DNA of 5,057 nucleotides from Gammaproteobacteria bacterium (GTDB lineage: Bacteria; Pseudomonadota; Gammaproteobacteria; SMWH01): contig SMWH01000092.1 in NCBI GenBank assembly GCA_004357005.1, positions 1 to 5,057 on the forward strand, read 5' to 3'. Below are positions 1 through 5,057 of the stretch, one piece after another (position 1 is the stretch's first letter; each line of letters begins with the position of its first letter). The notes under the pieces were generated by a model. It ran no database searches, was not told the DNA's origin, and saw nothing but the letters and a program-made list of their open reading frames with translations. The position numbers were made by a program, and so were the translations under genes.

Positions 1-873
1 ATCTCTTCCCGGGCGCTGTTCGATCTGGACGAGAGCCACCGGATTTTCGAAGAACAGGGTGTGGAGGCCTACGCCCGTTATCAAATTGAACACGAAAATG
101 ATCCGTTGGACCCGGGTATGGCTTTTCCCCTGGTGCAAAAACTGCTGCGACTCAACGAAGGTGACAAGTTGAACCAGGTAGAAGTGATTTTGCTCTCCCG
201 CAACAGCGGGGACACGGGCTTGAGGATCTTCAACTCCATTCAATACCACGGACTGGATATTTCCAGGGCCGCGTTCACCAACGGGCGCACGCCCTACGGT
301 TATATACCCGCTTTTGGCGCCCACCTGTTCTTGTCCACCCATAGCGACGATGTCATTCGCGCCCTCGAAGCCGGGTTCGCAGCCGCGACGATCCTGCCTT
401 CGACGCCCAGGTTCGGGCATCTGCCCCAGTTGCGCATCGCCTTCGACGGGGACGCGGTGCTTTTTTCCGACGAAGCCGAACAGGTATACCAGAAGCGCGG
501 GCTGGCGGAATTCAGCCGTGACGAGGCGGAACAGGCGGAAACCCCGCTGCAGGGAGGCCCGTTCAAGCCGTTTCTGGAAAGATTGCACCGGATCCAGGCA
601 TCCTATCCGCCGGATGACTCTCCGATCCGCACGGCACTGGTGACGGCCCGGGCGGCGCCGGCCCACAAGCGGGCCATCCTGACCCTGCGAACCTGGGGTA
701 TCCGTATTGATGAGGCCATTTTTCTGGGTGGGCGGCCCAAGGGGCCCTTTCTCAGGGCTTTTGGCGCCGACATCTTCTTCGATGACCAGCGCGGCCATCT
801 GGAAACCGCGACGGATTACGTGGCCACCGGGCATGTGCCTCACGGTGTCGCCAACGAGCCGACGGATCGGTAA
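1..873 (+). CDS. 5'-nucleotidase, NT5C1-like (HAD-type), 5' end missing
   Basis: This is the C-terminal 290 residues of a cytosolic 5'-nucleotidase of the NT5C1 family, which hydrolyses nucleoside 5'-monophosphates such as AMP or IMP to nucleoside and phosphate. The frame is open from base 1, beginning ISSRALFDLDESHRIFEEQG, so the start codon lies outside the window. The GTG at 61 is internal, because family-like sequence continues upstream of it. The visible motifs match the animal NT5C1A pattern as I remember it: SSRALFDL near the N-terminus, LLSRNSGDTGLRIFNSI, then LRIAFDGDAVLFSDE (FDGD codons at about 442-453), PIRTALVTAR, GGRPKGPF (Lys codon at 739) and IFFDD (Asp pair at 781-786). The last four fit HAD motifs I to IV. 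No signal peptide can be judged because the N-terminus is missing. gcdH follows 46 nt downstream on the same strand with no visible terminator between. Family assignment is firm. Preferred substrate and physiological role are inference. Confidence 0.9.
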   Translation: MSSRALFDLDESHRIFEEQGVEAYARYQIEHENDPLDPGMAFPLVQKLLRLNEGDKLNQVEVILLSRNSGDTGLRIFNSIQYHGLDISRAAFTNGRTPYGYIPAFGAHLFLSTHSDDVIRALEAGFAAATILPSTPRFGHLPQLRIAFDGDAVLFSDEAEQVYQKRGLAEFSRDEAEQAETPLQGGPFKPFLERLHRIQASYPPDDSPIRTALVTARAAPAHKRAILTLRTWGIRIDEAIFLGGRPKGPFLRAFGADIFFDDQRGHLETATDYVATGHVPHGVANEPTDR

Positions 874-906
874 GATACGCGGCTTCGCCCCGGGTCGGCC
901 GGGTGT

Positions 907-913
907 GGGAGAG
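907..913 (+). promoter_or_regulatory. Ribosome binding site of gcdH
   Basis: The bases GGGAGAG lie about 6-7 nt before the ATG at 920. This Shine-Dalgarno-like match sets the gcdH start. The same reading frame is open upstream back to 707, but that part overlaps the end of the nucleotidase gene and does not resemble acyl-CoA dehydrogenase. Confidence 0.65.
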
Positions 914-919
914 CAGGGA

Positions 920-2080
920 ATGAGCATTAAACCCAACGATTTTTTTGACCTCGACTCCGAGTTTTCGGAAGAGGAACGCATGGTGCGCGATACGGTGGCC
1001 CGGTTCGTGGATGAACAGGCGCTGCCGGTGATCCCGGATGCTTTTGAGGAACATCGTTTTCCCAATGAACTGATACCCGGGCTCGCCGAACTGGGCGTGC
1101 TGGGTTCGAGCATCGAGGGCTATGATTGCCCCGGGCTCAACGCTATCTGTTACGGGCTGATCTGCCAGGAGCTGGAACGCGGCGATTCAGGCTTGCGCAG
1201 TTTCGTTTCGGTACAGAGTTCGCTGGTCATGTGGCCGATCTGGGCTTATGGCACGGAAGAGCAGAAACGCCGCTGGTTACCGGCGCTGCACCGGGCCGAA
1301 GCCATCGGCTGTTTCGGGTTGACCGAATCCCAGGGTGGATCGGACCCGGCGAACATGAGAACCCACGCCAAAAAGGACGGCGGCGACTGGGTGATCAATG
1401 GTTCCAAGATGTGGATCACCAATGGCAGCATTGCCGATGTCGCGGTGATCTGGGCCCGGACTGACGAGGGAATTCGAGGGTTTCTGGTCGAGAAGGGCAC
1501 GAAGGGCTATGAGACCCGTGACATCCTCCGGAAAATGTCCCTGCGCGCGTCCATCACCTCGGAACTCTATCTCGACAATGTACGGATTCCAGAGGAGAAC
1601 CGGCTTCCCGGGGCGGAAGGGCTCAAGGGACCCCTGGGATGTCTCAGCCAGGCGCGCTATGGCATTAGCTGGGGCGCGATCGGGGCGGCGATCGCCTGCT
1701 TCGATGAAGCCAACGAGTTCAGCAAGAATCGTGTGTTGTTCGACCGGCCCCTGGCTGAAACCCAGACGATTCAGCGGCGCCTCGCGGATATGGCCCGTCG
1801 CATCACCCTGGCGCGGCTCCTGTCACTGCGTCTCGGGAAACTCAAGGACGCCGGGAAGATGAAACCGGATCAGGTGAGTATGGCCAAGTGGAACAACGTG
1901 CGCATGGCGCTGGATATCTCCCGGGATGCCCGGGATATTCTCGGCGCCAGCGGGATCACGACGGAATACTGCCCGATCCGTCATATGCTGAACCTGGAAA
2001 GCGTGATCACTTACGAAGGCACGGAAACCGTCCACGAACTCATTGTGGGCAAGGCCGTCACCGGCGCCAGCGCCTTCTAG
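920..2080 (+). CDS. gcdH: Glutaryl-CoA dehydrogenase
   Basis: This 386-residue FAD-dependent acyl-CoA dehydrogenase most likely performs oxidative decarboxylation of glutaryl-CoA to crotonyl-CoA in lysine, tryptophan or glutarate degradation, passing electrons to electron-transfer flavoprotein in the cytoplasm. The N-terminal helical domain covers about residues 12-130. The acyl-CoA dehydrogenase signature GLTESQGGSDPAN is at 133-145, followed by the beta domain and the C-terminal helical domain. The run DSGLRSFVSVQSSLVM (89-104) matches human GCDH closely. Arg93, Ser97 and Glu86 align with human Arg94, Ser98 and Glu87, which contact the substrate carboxylate. The catalytic base is Glu366 in TYEGT. 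The second family signature is slightly off, with Ala in DILGASG. The ATG at 920 is preferred because of its ribosome binding site and normal family length. The downstream terminator at about 2150-2174 probably ends this transcript. Another short acyl-CoA or dicarboxyl-CoA substrate is possible but less likely. Confidence 0.93.
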   Translation: MSIKPNDFFDLDSEFSEEERMVRDTVARFVDEQALPVIPDAFEEHRFPNELIPGLAELGVLGSSIEGYDCPGLNAICYGLICQELERGDSGLRSFVSVQSSLVMWPIWAYGTEEQKRRWLPALHRAEAIGCFGLTESQGGSDPANMRTHAKKDGGDWVINGSKMWITNGSIADVAVIWARTDEGIRGFLVEKGTKGYETRDILRKMSLRASITSELYLDNVRIPEENRLPGAEGLKGPLGCLSQARYGISWGAIGAAIACFDEANEFSKNRVLFDRPLAETQTIQRRLADMARRITLARLLSLRLGKLKDAGKMKPDQVSMAKWNNVRMALDISRDARDILGASGITTEYCPIRHMLNLESVITYEGTETVHELIVGKAVTGASAF

Positions 2081-2083
2081 AAT

Positions 2084-2137
2084 TGCAGGAGCGGCTTTTG
2101 TAGGAGCGGCTTTGTAGGAGCGGCTTTCCAGCCGCGA
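2084..2137. repeat. Tandem REP-like element: three GTAGGAGCGGCTTT heads, one hairpin
   Basis: Three near-identical 14-15 nt units follow one another: TGCAGGAGCGGCTTT at 2084-2098, TGTAGGAGCGGCTTT at 2099-2113, and the same again at 2113-2127 (sharing one T). Only the third continues into the complementary half AGCCGC (2130-2135), giving a 6 bp stem GCGGCT/AGCCGC (2120-2125 with 2130-2135) and a TTCC loop. A GTAG head followed by a GC-rich imperfect palindrome is the known form of REP elements mobilised by RAYT (Y1-type) transposases in pseudomonads, stenotrophomonads and relatives. The element sits in the gap between two convergent genes, a usual place for REPs. The first two units look like heads that lost their second half or were copied by slippage. 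No transposase gene is visible here. REP identity rests on form and memory of similar repeats, not on a search. Confidence 0.7.
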
Positions 2138-2142
2138 TTCCT

Positions 2143-2388
2143 TCAAGACCCGCCTGCGATCAGGCGGCTTTTTTCTTTGCGCGATAACTGCTTGATCCGG
2201 TATTCGTGGCTCTGAGCCTCGCTGCGGTCCCTCGCATCTTCACTATAGACGAGCCGTAGCGGGCGGCGTCCGCGCGTGTAGCGAGCTCCGTTTCCCTCAT
2301 TGTGCTCTCTCAAGCGCTCGTCGAGGTTTGTTGTGATGCCCGTATAAAAGGTGTGATCGGCACATTCCAGAATATAGACGTACCACAT
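2143..2388 (-). CDS. Small GIY-YIG nuclease-domain protein (UPF0213/YhbQ-like)
   Basis: This 81-residue protein is a single GIY-YIG domain, a family of stand-alone domains whose cellular role is mostly unsettled. DNA or RNA cleavage is inferred from UvrC and homing endonucleases. The motif appears as VYI at residues 4-6 and YTG at 15-17 (WYVYILEC, then FYTGITT). It is followed by LDERLREHN with the conserved Arg25, the basic run RYTRGRRPLRLVYSE (36-50) and EYRIKQLSRKEK with the conserved Glu62. The length and MWYVYILECAD opening are typical of the family. The ATG is only 3 nt after the stop of the LpxO-like gene, and no good Shine-Dalgarno sequence precedes it, so translational coupling is likely. 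It appears to be the last gene of the leftward operon. Its final codons contain the gcdH terminator. No linker or extra DNA-binding domain is present. Confidence 0.88.
   Translation of the reverse strand: MWYVYILECADHTFYTGITTNLDERLREHNEGNGARYTRGRRPLRLVYSEDARDRSEAQSHEYRIKQLSRKEKSRLIAGGS
2150..2174 (+). terminator. Rho-independent terminator downstream of gcdH
   Basis: CCGCCTG (2150-2156) pairs perfectly with CAGGCGG (2161-2167) around a CGAT loop. A C and then six T follow (2169-2174), with another short T run after a single C. This is a textbook intrinsic terminator for rightward transcription, about 70 nt after the gcdH stop. It lies entirely within the 3' coding end of the leftward GIY-YIG gene, where the T run encodes lysine and glutamate codons on the other strand. 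Read leftward, the hairpin is not followed by a T run, so it should act in one direction only. Confidence 0.75.
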
Positions 2389-2391
2389 TGT

Positions 2392-3318
2392 TCAGAAAAA
2401 GAAGATCAGGTAGACGATCCCCAGAAGCGCGACGGTCTTGAGTGCGTAATACAGCTTCCTGTTCCATCGCTTGATCCGTTTTATGCCGAGTCGAAAACGG
2501 TACACGCGATCGAATACCCGATTGATCCAACCCACCGGTTCAGTGGCGACGTTGCGGGATGCCGCGGCTCCCACGACCGCCCAGGCCATCATGCGGTTGA
2601 TCGCGCGGGCAACGGGGGTTTTCAACGGGCGTTCCACATCGCAGAACAGAATGATCCTGTCCTGGTCGGTGTCGTTGACGGCCTGATGCAGATAGGTCTC
2701 GTCGAAAACGACCGCTTCCCCGTCACGCCAGTGATAGGCCTGGTCGTCGATATGGATCCGACATTGCTCGGAGTTGGGCGTGATCAGACCCAGGTGATAC
2801 CGCAGGGAGCCCGCGTAAGGATCCCTGTGGAGGCCCAGTTTTGCGCCCGGGGGGAGAAGCGCGAACATGGCGCCCCGCACAATCGGCACACCGGCGAGAA
2901 TCTCGACGGTTTTCGGGCATTCAGACCTGGCGGATGGAAGAAAATCCCGGTACCAGCGGAGATAGAAGCGCCCCCAGCCATTTTTGAAGAAGGAGTTGAA
3001 TCCGGCGTCGTCGTAGCGTGGTGATGGCCGTATCTTGCCGGCTTTGTATAGCGTCCACGCCTCGTCCCGGATCGTCTCCCAGTTGTCCGTAACCTTGCCG
3101 AGTTCCGGAAAATACGCGATGTCTACCAGCGGTTTGTTGGGAACCGCGGAAAAGAAGTAAACCAGCGCGTTATAAGGTGCGAACAGGTTGCAATAGTCGG
3201 TGAAATCCCGGTACAGCGGATGACGCACGCGTCCACGGAAATGTACATACAGGACCGAGAGCAAGTATGCGTAGAAGATCAGGAACTTTGGATGCAGCGG
3301 TTCCATCAACCCCATCAT
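2392..3318 (-). CDS. lpxO: LpxO-type lipid A hydroxylase (Fe(II)/2-oxoglutarate dioxygenase)
   Basis: This 308-residue protein belongs to the aspartyl/asparaginyl beta-hydroxylase fold and matches LpxO, which adds a 2-hydroxyl group to a secondary acyl chain of lipid A at the cytoplasmic face of the inner membrane. A hydrophobic segment at residues 12-26 precedes the characteristic HFRGRVRH. Then come APYNALVYFFSAVPNKP (47-63), FNSFFKNGWGRFYLRWY (107-123) and the core LHRDPYAGSLRYHLGL (163-178). His164, Asp166 and His211 (ETYLHQAV) are the expected iron ligands, and Arg221 in RIILFCDVERP is the likely 2-oxoglutarate contact. A very basic stretch (275-288) leads into a second hydrophobic segment at 289-308 ending in FFF, so both ends may anchor the enzyme. 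The start at 3318 lies 9 nt after ppiC stops and has no clear ribosome binding site. ATGs at 3315 and 3306 are alternatives. The exact substrate chain is inference, and an LpxO paralogue acting on another acceptor is possible. Confidence 0.85.
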   Translation of the reverse strand: MMGLMEPLHPKFLIFYAYLLSVLYVHFRGRVRHPLYRDFTDYCNLFAPYNALVYFFSAVPNKPLVDIAYFPELGKVTDNWETIRDEAWTLYKAGKIRPSPRYDDAGFNSFFKNGWGRFYLRWYRDFLPSARSECPKTVEILAGVPIVRGAMFALLPPGAKLGLHRDPYAGSLRYHLGLITPNSEQCRIHIDDQAYHWRDGEAVVFDETYLHQAVNDTDQDRIILFCDVERPLKTPVARAINRMMAWAVVGAAASRNVATEPVGWINRVFDRVYRFRLGIKRIKRWNRKLYYALKTVALLGIVYLIFFF

Positions 3319-3327
3319 GCGGCGCGG

Positions 3328-3609
3328 TTAGTCGTGCCGTTCTGTTATCTCCACGAGATGAAAGCCGAACTGGGTCTGGATGGGGCCGTGCACCTTTCCG
3401 ACTGCTTCTTTGAAAACCACCTGGTCAAACTCCGGCACCATCTGGCCCGGTCCGAAAGTCCCGAGTTCGCCACCCTGTTTGGCTGAGGGACACTGAGAAT
3501 GTTCCCGGGCAATATCCGCAAAATCGGCGCCGTTGTCGATTTGCGCCTTGAGGTCGTCGGCGGACTCCCTGCTGGGCACCAGAATATGTCGTGCTGAAGC
3601 GCTGGCCAT
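3328..3609 (-). CDS. ppiC: Peptidyl-prolyl cis-trans isomerase C (parvulin)
   Basis: This 93-residue single-domain parvulin catalyses cis-trans isomerisation of peptidyl-prolyl bonds. E. coli PpiC is also 93 residues and aligns along the whole length: ARHILV near the start, IDNGADFADIAREHSQCPS (24-42), KQGGELGTFGPGQMVPEFDQVVF (44-66), GPIQTQFGFHLVEI (75-88). The expected active-site residues are present: His8, Cys40, Met57, Phe61, Phe81 and His84. There is no signal peptide or membrane segment, so it should act in the cytoplasm, unlike SurA or PpiD. The ATG at 3609 is chosen because it gives the family length and has GGAGAGG just upstream. The frame remains open to 3744, but that extension lies inside murB and is not parvulin-like. 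The gene begins 13 nt after murB ends and is followed 9 nt later by the LpxO-like gene. Confidence 0.93.
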   Translation of the reverse strand: MASASARHILVPSRESADDLKAQIDNGADFADIAREHSQCPSAKQGGELGTFGPGQMVPEFDQVVFKEAVGKVHGPIQTQFGFHLVEITERHD

Positions 3610-3612
3610 GGT

Positions 3613-3619
3613 CCTCTCC
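3613..3619 (-). promoter_or_regulatory. Ribosome binding site of ppiC
   Basis: On the minus strand GGAGAGG lies 3 nt before the ppiC ATG; its GGAG core is 6 nt away. It falls in the 13 nt gap after the murB stop and fixes the ppiC start against the longer open frame. Confidence 0.65.
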
Positions 3620-3622
3620 GGG

Positions 3623-4666
3623 TCAGAACGTGGGTTTGGCCCCGATGATAACAGGCTCCGGTTCCAGCCGGATATGAAACCGCTCCTCCACCGAGTCGCG
3701 GATACGGCGGGCCAAGGCATGTACCTGCGCGCCGGTGGCGTCACCGTGGTTAACGAGAATCAGGGCATGTTTGTCCGAGACACCGGCATCGCCTTCCCGG
3801 TATCCCTTCCACCCGCACAGCTCGATCAGGGATGCCGCGGCGATCTTGATTTGCCCCTGCTGCTCTGGAAAGGCGACGATTTTCGGTTCCACAGCTTGCA
3901 GTTCGTTCCAGGCGTCCCGGTCAACCGTGGGATTCTTGAAAAAACTTCCGGCATTTCCCAGCACCGCGGGATCCGGGAGTTTGTGCTTCCGGAGGGTGCA
4001 CACCGCATCACTGATCGCGCGCGGATCGGGCTGTTCAATACCCAGTTCCTTCAGTTGCTCATCCAGTCCCCGGTATCCGAGGACGGGTTCCCAGCGTTTC
4101 GGCAGTTTCAGCACCAGCGAAGCAATCAACAGGTCGTTGGTGGCGGGATCCTTGAAGACGCTGTCGCGATAACTGAATTCGCACGCGGTTGCGTCCATGG
4201 TTGAGGTTGCGCCATCGCCCAGGCGCACGGCACTCAACTCATGAAAACGTTGGCTGAGTTCAACCCCGTAGGCTCCGATATTCTGAATGGGGGCAGCGCC
4301 TGCCTTGCCGGGGATCAGTGAAAGGTTTTCGAGACCACCGAGGCCTTGTTCCACTGTCCAACGGACGAGTTCATGCCAATTCTCTCCGGCGCCCACGCTG
4401 ACATAACGAAAATCGTCGTCTTCAGAACTGAACTGGCGGCCTTTGATTGCCACGTGCAGCACGAGCCCATCGTAATCACCAAGAAACAGGACATTGCTGC
4501 CGCCACCCAGGATCAAACGTTGGGAAGGGAGTTGGGTGTTTTCCAGGACCGCCTGGAGTTCCTCAACGGATTCGATTCGGACCAGAAAGCGCGCGGCGAC
4601 ATCGATTCCGAAACCATTGAGCGCCTTCAGGGAGACGTTCTCGTGGACGACGGGGTGCTCAGTCAC
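3623..4666 (-). CDS. murB: UDP-N-acetylenolpyruvoylglucosamine reductase (MurB, type I)
   Basis: This 347-residue flavoenzyme reduces UDP-N-acetylenolpyruvoylglucosamine to UDP-N-acetylmuramate with NADPH, the second committed step of peptidoglycan precursor synthesis in the cytoplasm. FAD-binding motifs are LILGGGSNVLF (51-61) and LSLIPGKAGAAPIQNIGAYGVE (115-136). The catalytic set is complete: Arg167 in FSYRDSVFK, Ser241 in GNAGSFFKNP (237-246) and the glutamate of the C-terminal LEPE (334-337). These correspond to E. coli Arg159, Ser229 and Glu325. Length and the Tyr-containing central loop mark it as type I, as in E. coli (342 residues). The start is a GTG at 4666 that overlaps the pyrD stop by 8 nt. 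No good Shine-Dalgarno sequence is seen there, and no ATG or GTG follows before the conserved VSLKALNGFGI, so coupling to pyrD translation is likely. Confidence 0.96.
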   Translation of the reverse strand: MTEHPVVHENVSLKALNGFGIDVAARFLVRIESVEELQAVLENTQLPSQRLILGGGSNVLFLGDYDGLVLHVAIKGRQFSSEDDDFRYVSVGAGENWHELVRWTVEQGLGGLENLSLIPGKAGAAPIQNIGAYGVELSQRFHELSAVRLGDGATSTMDATACEFSYRDSVFKDPATNDLLIASLVLKLPKRWEPVLGYRGLDEQLKELGIEQPDPRAISDAVCTLRKHKLPDPAVLGNAGSFFKNPTVDRDAWNELQAVEPKIVAFPEQQGQIKIAAASLIELCGWKGYREGDAGVSDKHALILVNHGDATGAQVHALARRIRDSVEERFHIRLEPEPVIIGAKPTF

Positions 4667-5057
4667 GGTGGTGTCGGGCGATGGCGCCGGCGCATTCAGA
4701 AACGAGTTCGGGACCCCGGTAGATCAACCCGGTATAGAACTGCACCAGCGAGGCGCCTTCCTCGATCTTCCCGATGGCGTCCTGGCCGCTCAGAATCCCA
4801 CCGGTGCCGATGATGGGAATCCGTCCGCCCAGATGCTTGTGAAAAGTGCGCAACACCGCCGTGGACAGACCGAAGAGCGGGCGCCCGCTCAGCCCCCCGT
4901 GTTCGTCGGGCAGCGTTACCCCTTCGGGGCGGTCAACGGTGGTGTTGGTGGCGATGAGACCATCGATGGCCACATCCAGCAGCACCCTGGAAATCGCTTC
5001 GATGTCTTCAGGGAACAGATCCGGCGCGACCTTGACCACCAGTGGAACACGCCGGCC
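4659..5057 (-). CDS. pyrD: Dihydroorotate dehydrogenase (quinone), class 2, N-terminal part missing
   Basis: These are the last 132 residues of PyrD, the membrane-associated FMN enzyme that oxidises dihydroorotate to orotate with quinone as acceptor in pyrimidine synthesis. The frame is open to the right edge (reading GRRVPLVVKVAPDL from the boundary), so the start lies outside the window. The GTG near 5039 is internal. Diagnostic motifs are VKVAPDL with the FMN-contacting lysine, DGLIATNTTVDRP, GGLSGRPL, the phosphate-binding IPIIGTGGILSG and GASLVQFYTGLIYRGP. This arrangement, with the LSGRPL and VQFYTG motifs, is that of class 2 (E. coli and mitochondrial type) rather than the soluble class 1 enzymes. 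The stop codon overlaps the murB start by 8 nt, so the two are very probably cotranscribed. The N-terminal membrane-binding helices cannot be seen. Confidence 0.95.
   Translation of the reverse strand, partial: GRRVPLVVKVAPDLFPEDIEAISRVLLDVAIDGLIATNTTVDRPEGVTLPDEHGGLSGRPLFGLSTAVLRTFHKHLGGRIPIIGTGGILSGQDAIGKIEEGASLVQFYTGLIYRGPELVSECAGAIARHHRD

Noticed and set aside
115..136. MurB-like gene read as possibly defective because of PGKAGAAP (MurB residues 120-126) in place of the usual PG(T/S/C)VGA
   Set aside because: All catalytic residues are intact and this loop position varies in the family, so it is a normal variant. The coordinates given are MurB residue numbers.
707..919. 71-residue N-terminal extension of the gcdH frame
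   Set aside because: It overlaps the end of the nucleotidase gene, has no acyl-CoA dehydrogenase character, and the ATG at 920 has its own ribosome binding site and gives normal family length.
874..919. Possible promoter or terminator between the nucleotidase and gcdH
   Set aside because: Only the ribosome binding site is convincing. There is no stable hairpin with a T run and no clear -35/-10 pair in this GC-rich 46 nt.
1920..1937. Direct repeat CCCGGGAT twice within gcdH
   Set aside because: It falls in conserved coding sequence (SRDARDI) and is explained by codon choice for similar residues.
2113..2141. REP hairpin as a leftward terminator for the GIY-YIG operon
   Set aside because: On the minus strand the hairpin is followed by TCCTACAAAG, not a T run, so intrinsic termination is not supported. 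A Rho-dependent end or RNA-stabilising role remains possible but unseen.
2302..3024. 240-codon plus-strand open frame antisense to the LpxO-like gene
   Set aside because: It is a shadow of a well-recognised gene on the other strand. It has no motif, no ribosome binding site and no family resemblance.
3610..3744. Upstream extension of the ppiC frame
   Set aside because: It lies inside murB and is not parvulin-like; the ATG at 3609 has GGAGAGG upstream and gives exactly the E. coli PpiC length.
3533..4204. 223-codon plus-strand open frame antisense to ppiC and murB
   Set aside because: It is a shadow of murB and ppiC in GC-rich sequence, with no recognisable domain.

Overview
The window looks like ordinary chromosome from a moderately GC-rich gammaproteobacterium. 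The evidence is a type I, FAD-dependent MurB, a class 2 PyrD, a single-domain PpiC close to the E. coli protein, an LpxO-type lipid A hydroxylase (so a Gram-negative outer membrane), and a GTAG-headed REP-like palindrome of the kind common in pseudomonads and xanthomonads. The genus cannot be named from the sequence alone. I see no phage, plasmid, CRISPR, insertion sequence or RNA gene.

Layout. Two genes read rightward: the 3' part of an NT5C1-like 5'-nucleotidase (1-873, truncated by the left edge) and a glutaryl-CoA dehydrogenase, gcdH (920-2080). The 46 nt between them hold a ribosome binding site but no terminator that I can see, so they may be cotranscribed. Five genes read leftward from the right edge: pyrD (its 3' part only, truncated by the right edge), murB, ppiC, an lpxO-like gene and a small GIY-YIG nuclease-domain gene. 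They are packed with junctions of -8, +13, +9 and +3 nt, which is typical of one operon. The two groups converge at about 2081-2142. That short gap holds three tandem copies of a REP-like headpiece, and only the last copy is completed into a hairpin. Just beyond it is a strong rightward intrinsic terminator that lies inside the last codons of the leftward GIY-YIG gene.

Functions. The rightward pair combines nucleotide salvage or catabolism (nucleoside monophosphate dephosphorylation) with degradation of lysine, tryptophan or glutarate (glutaryl-CoA to crotonyl-CoA). The leftward cluster mixes pyrimidine synthesis (pyrD), peptidoglycan precursor synthesis (murB), protein folding (ppiC), lipid A modification (lpxO-like) and a nuclease-like gene of unknown role. 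No single pathway joins these genes. MurB and the LpxO-like protein share an envelope theme, and the rest looks like housekeeping packing.

No stretch longer than about 65 bases lacks a gene. I did not find a credible undescribed biological system. The most interesting details are the tandem partial REP array, the terminator overlapping a coding region, and the composition of the leftward operon.
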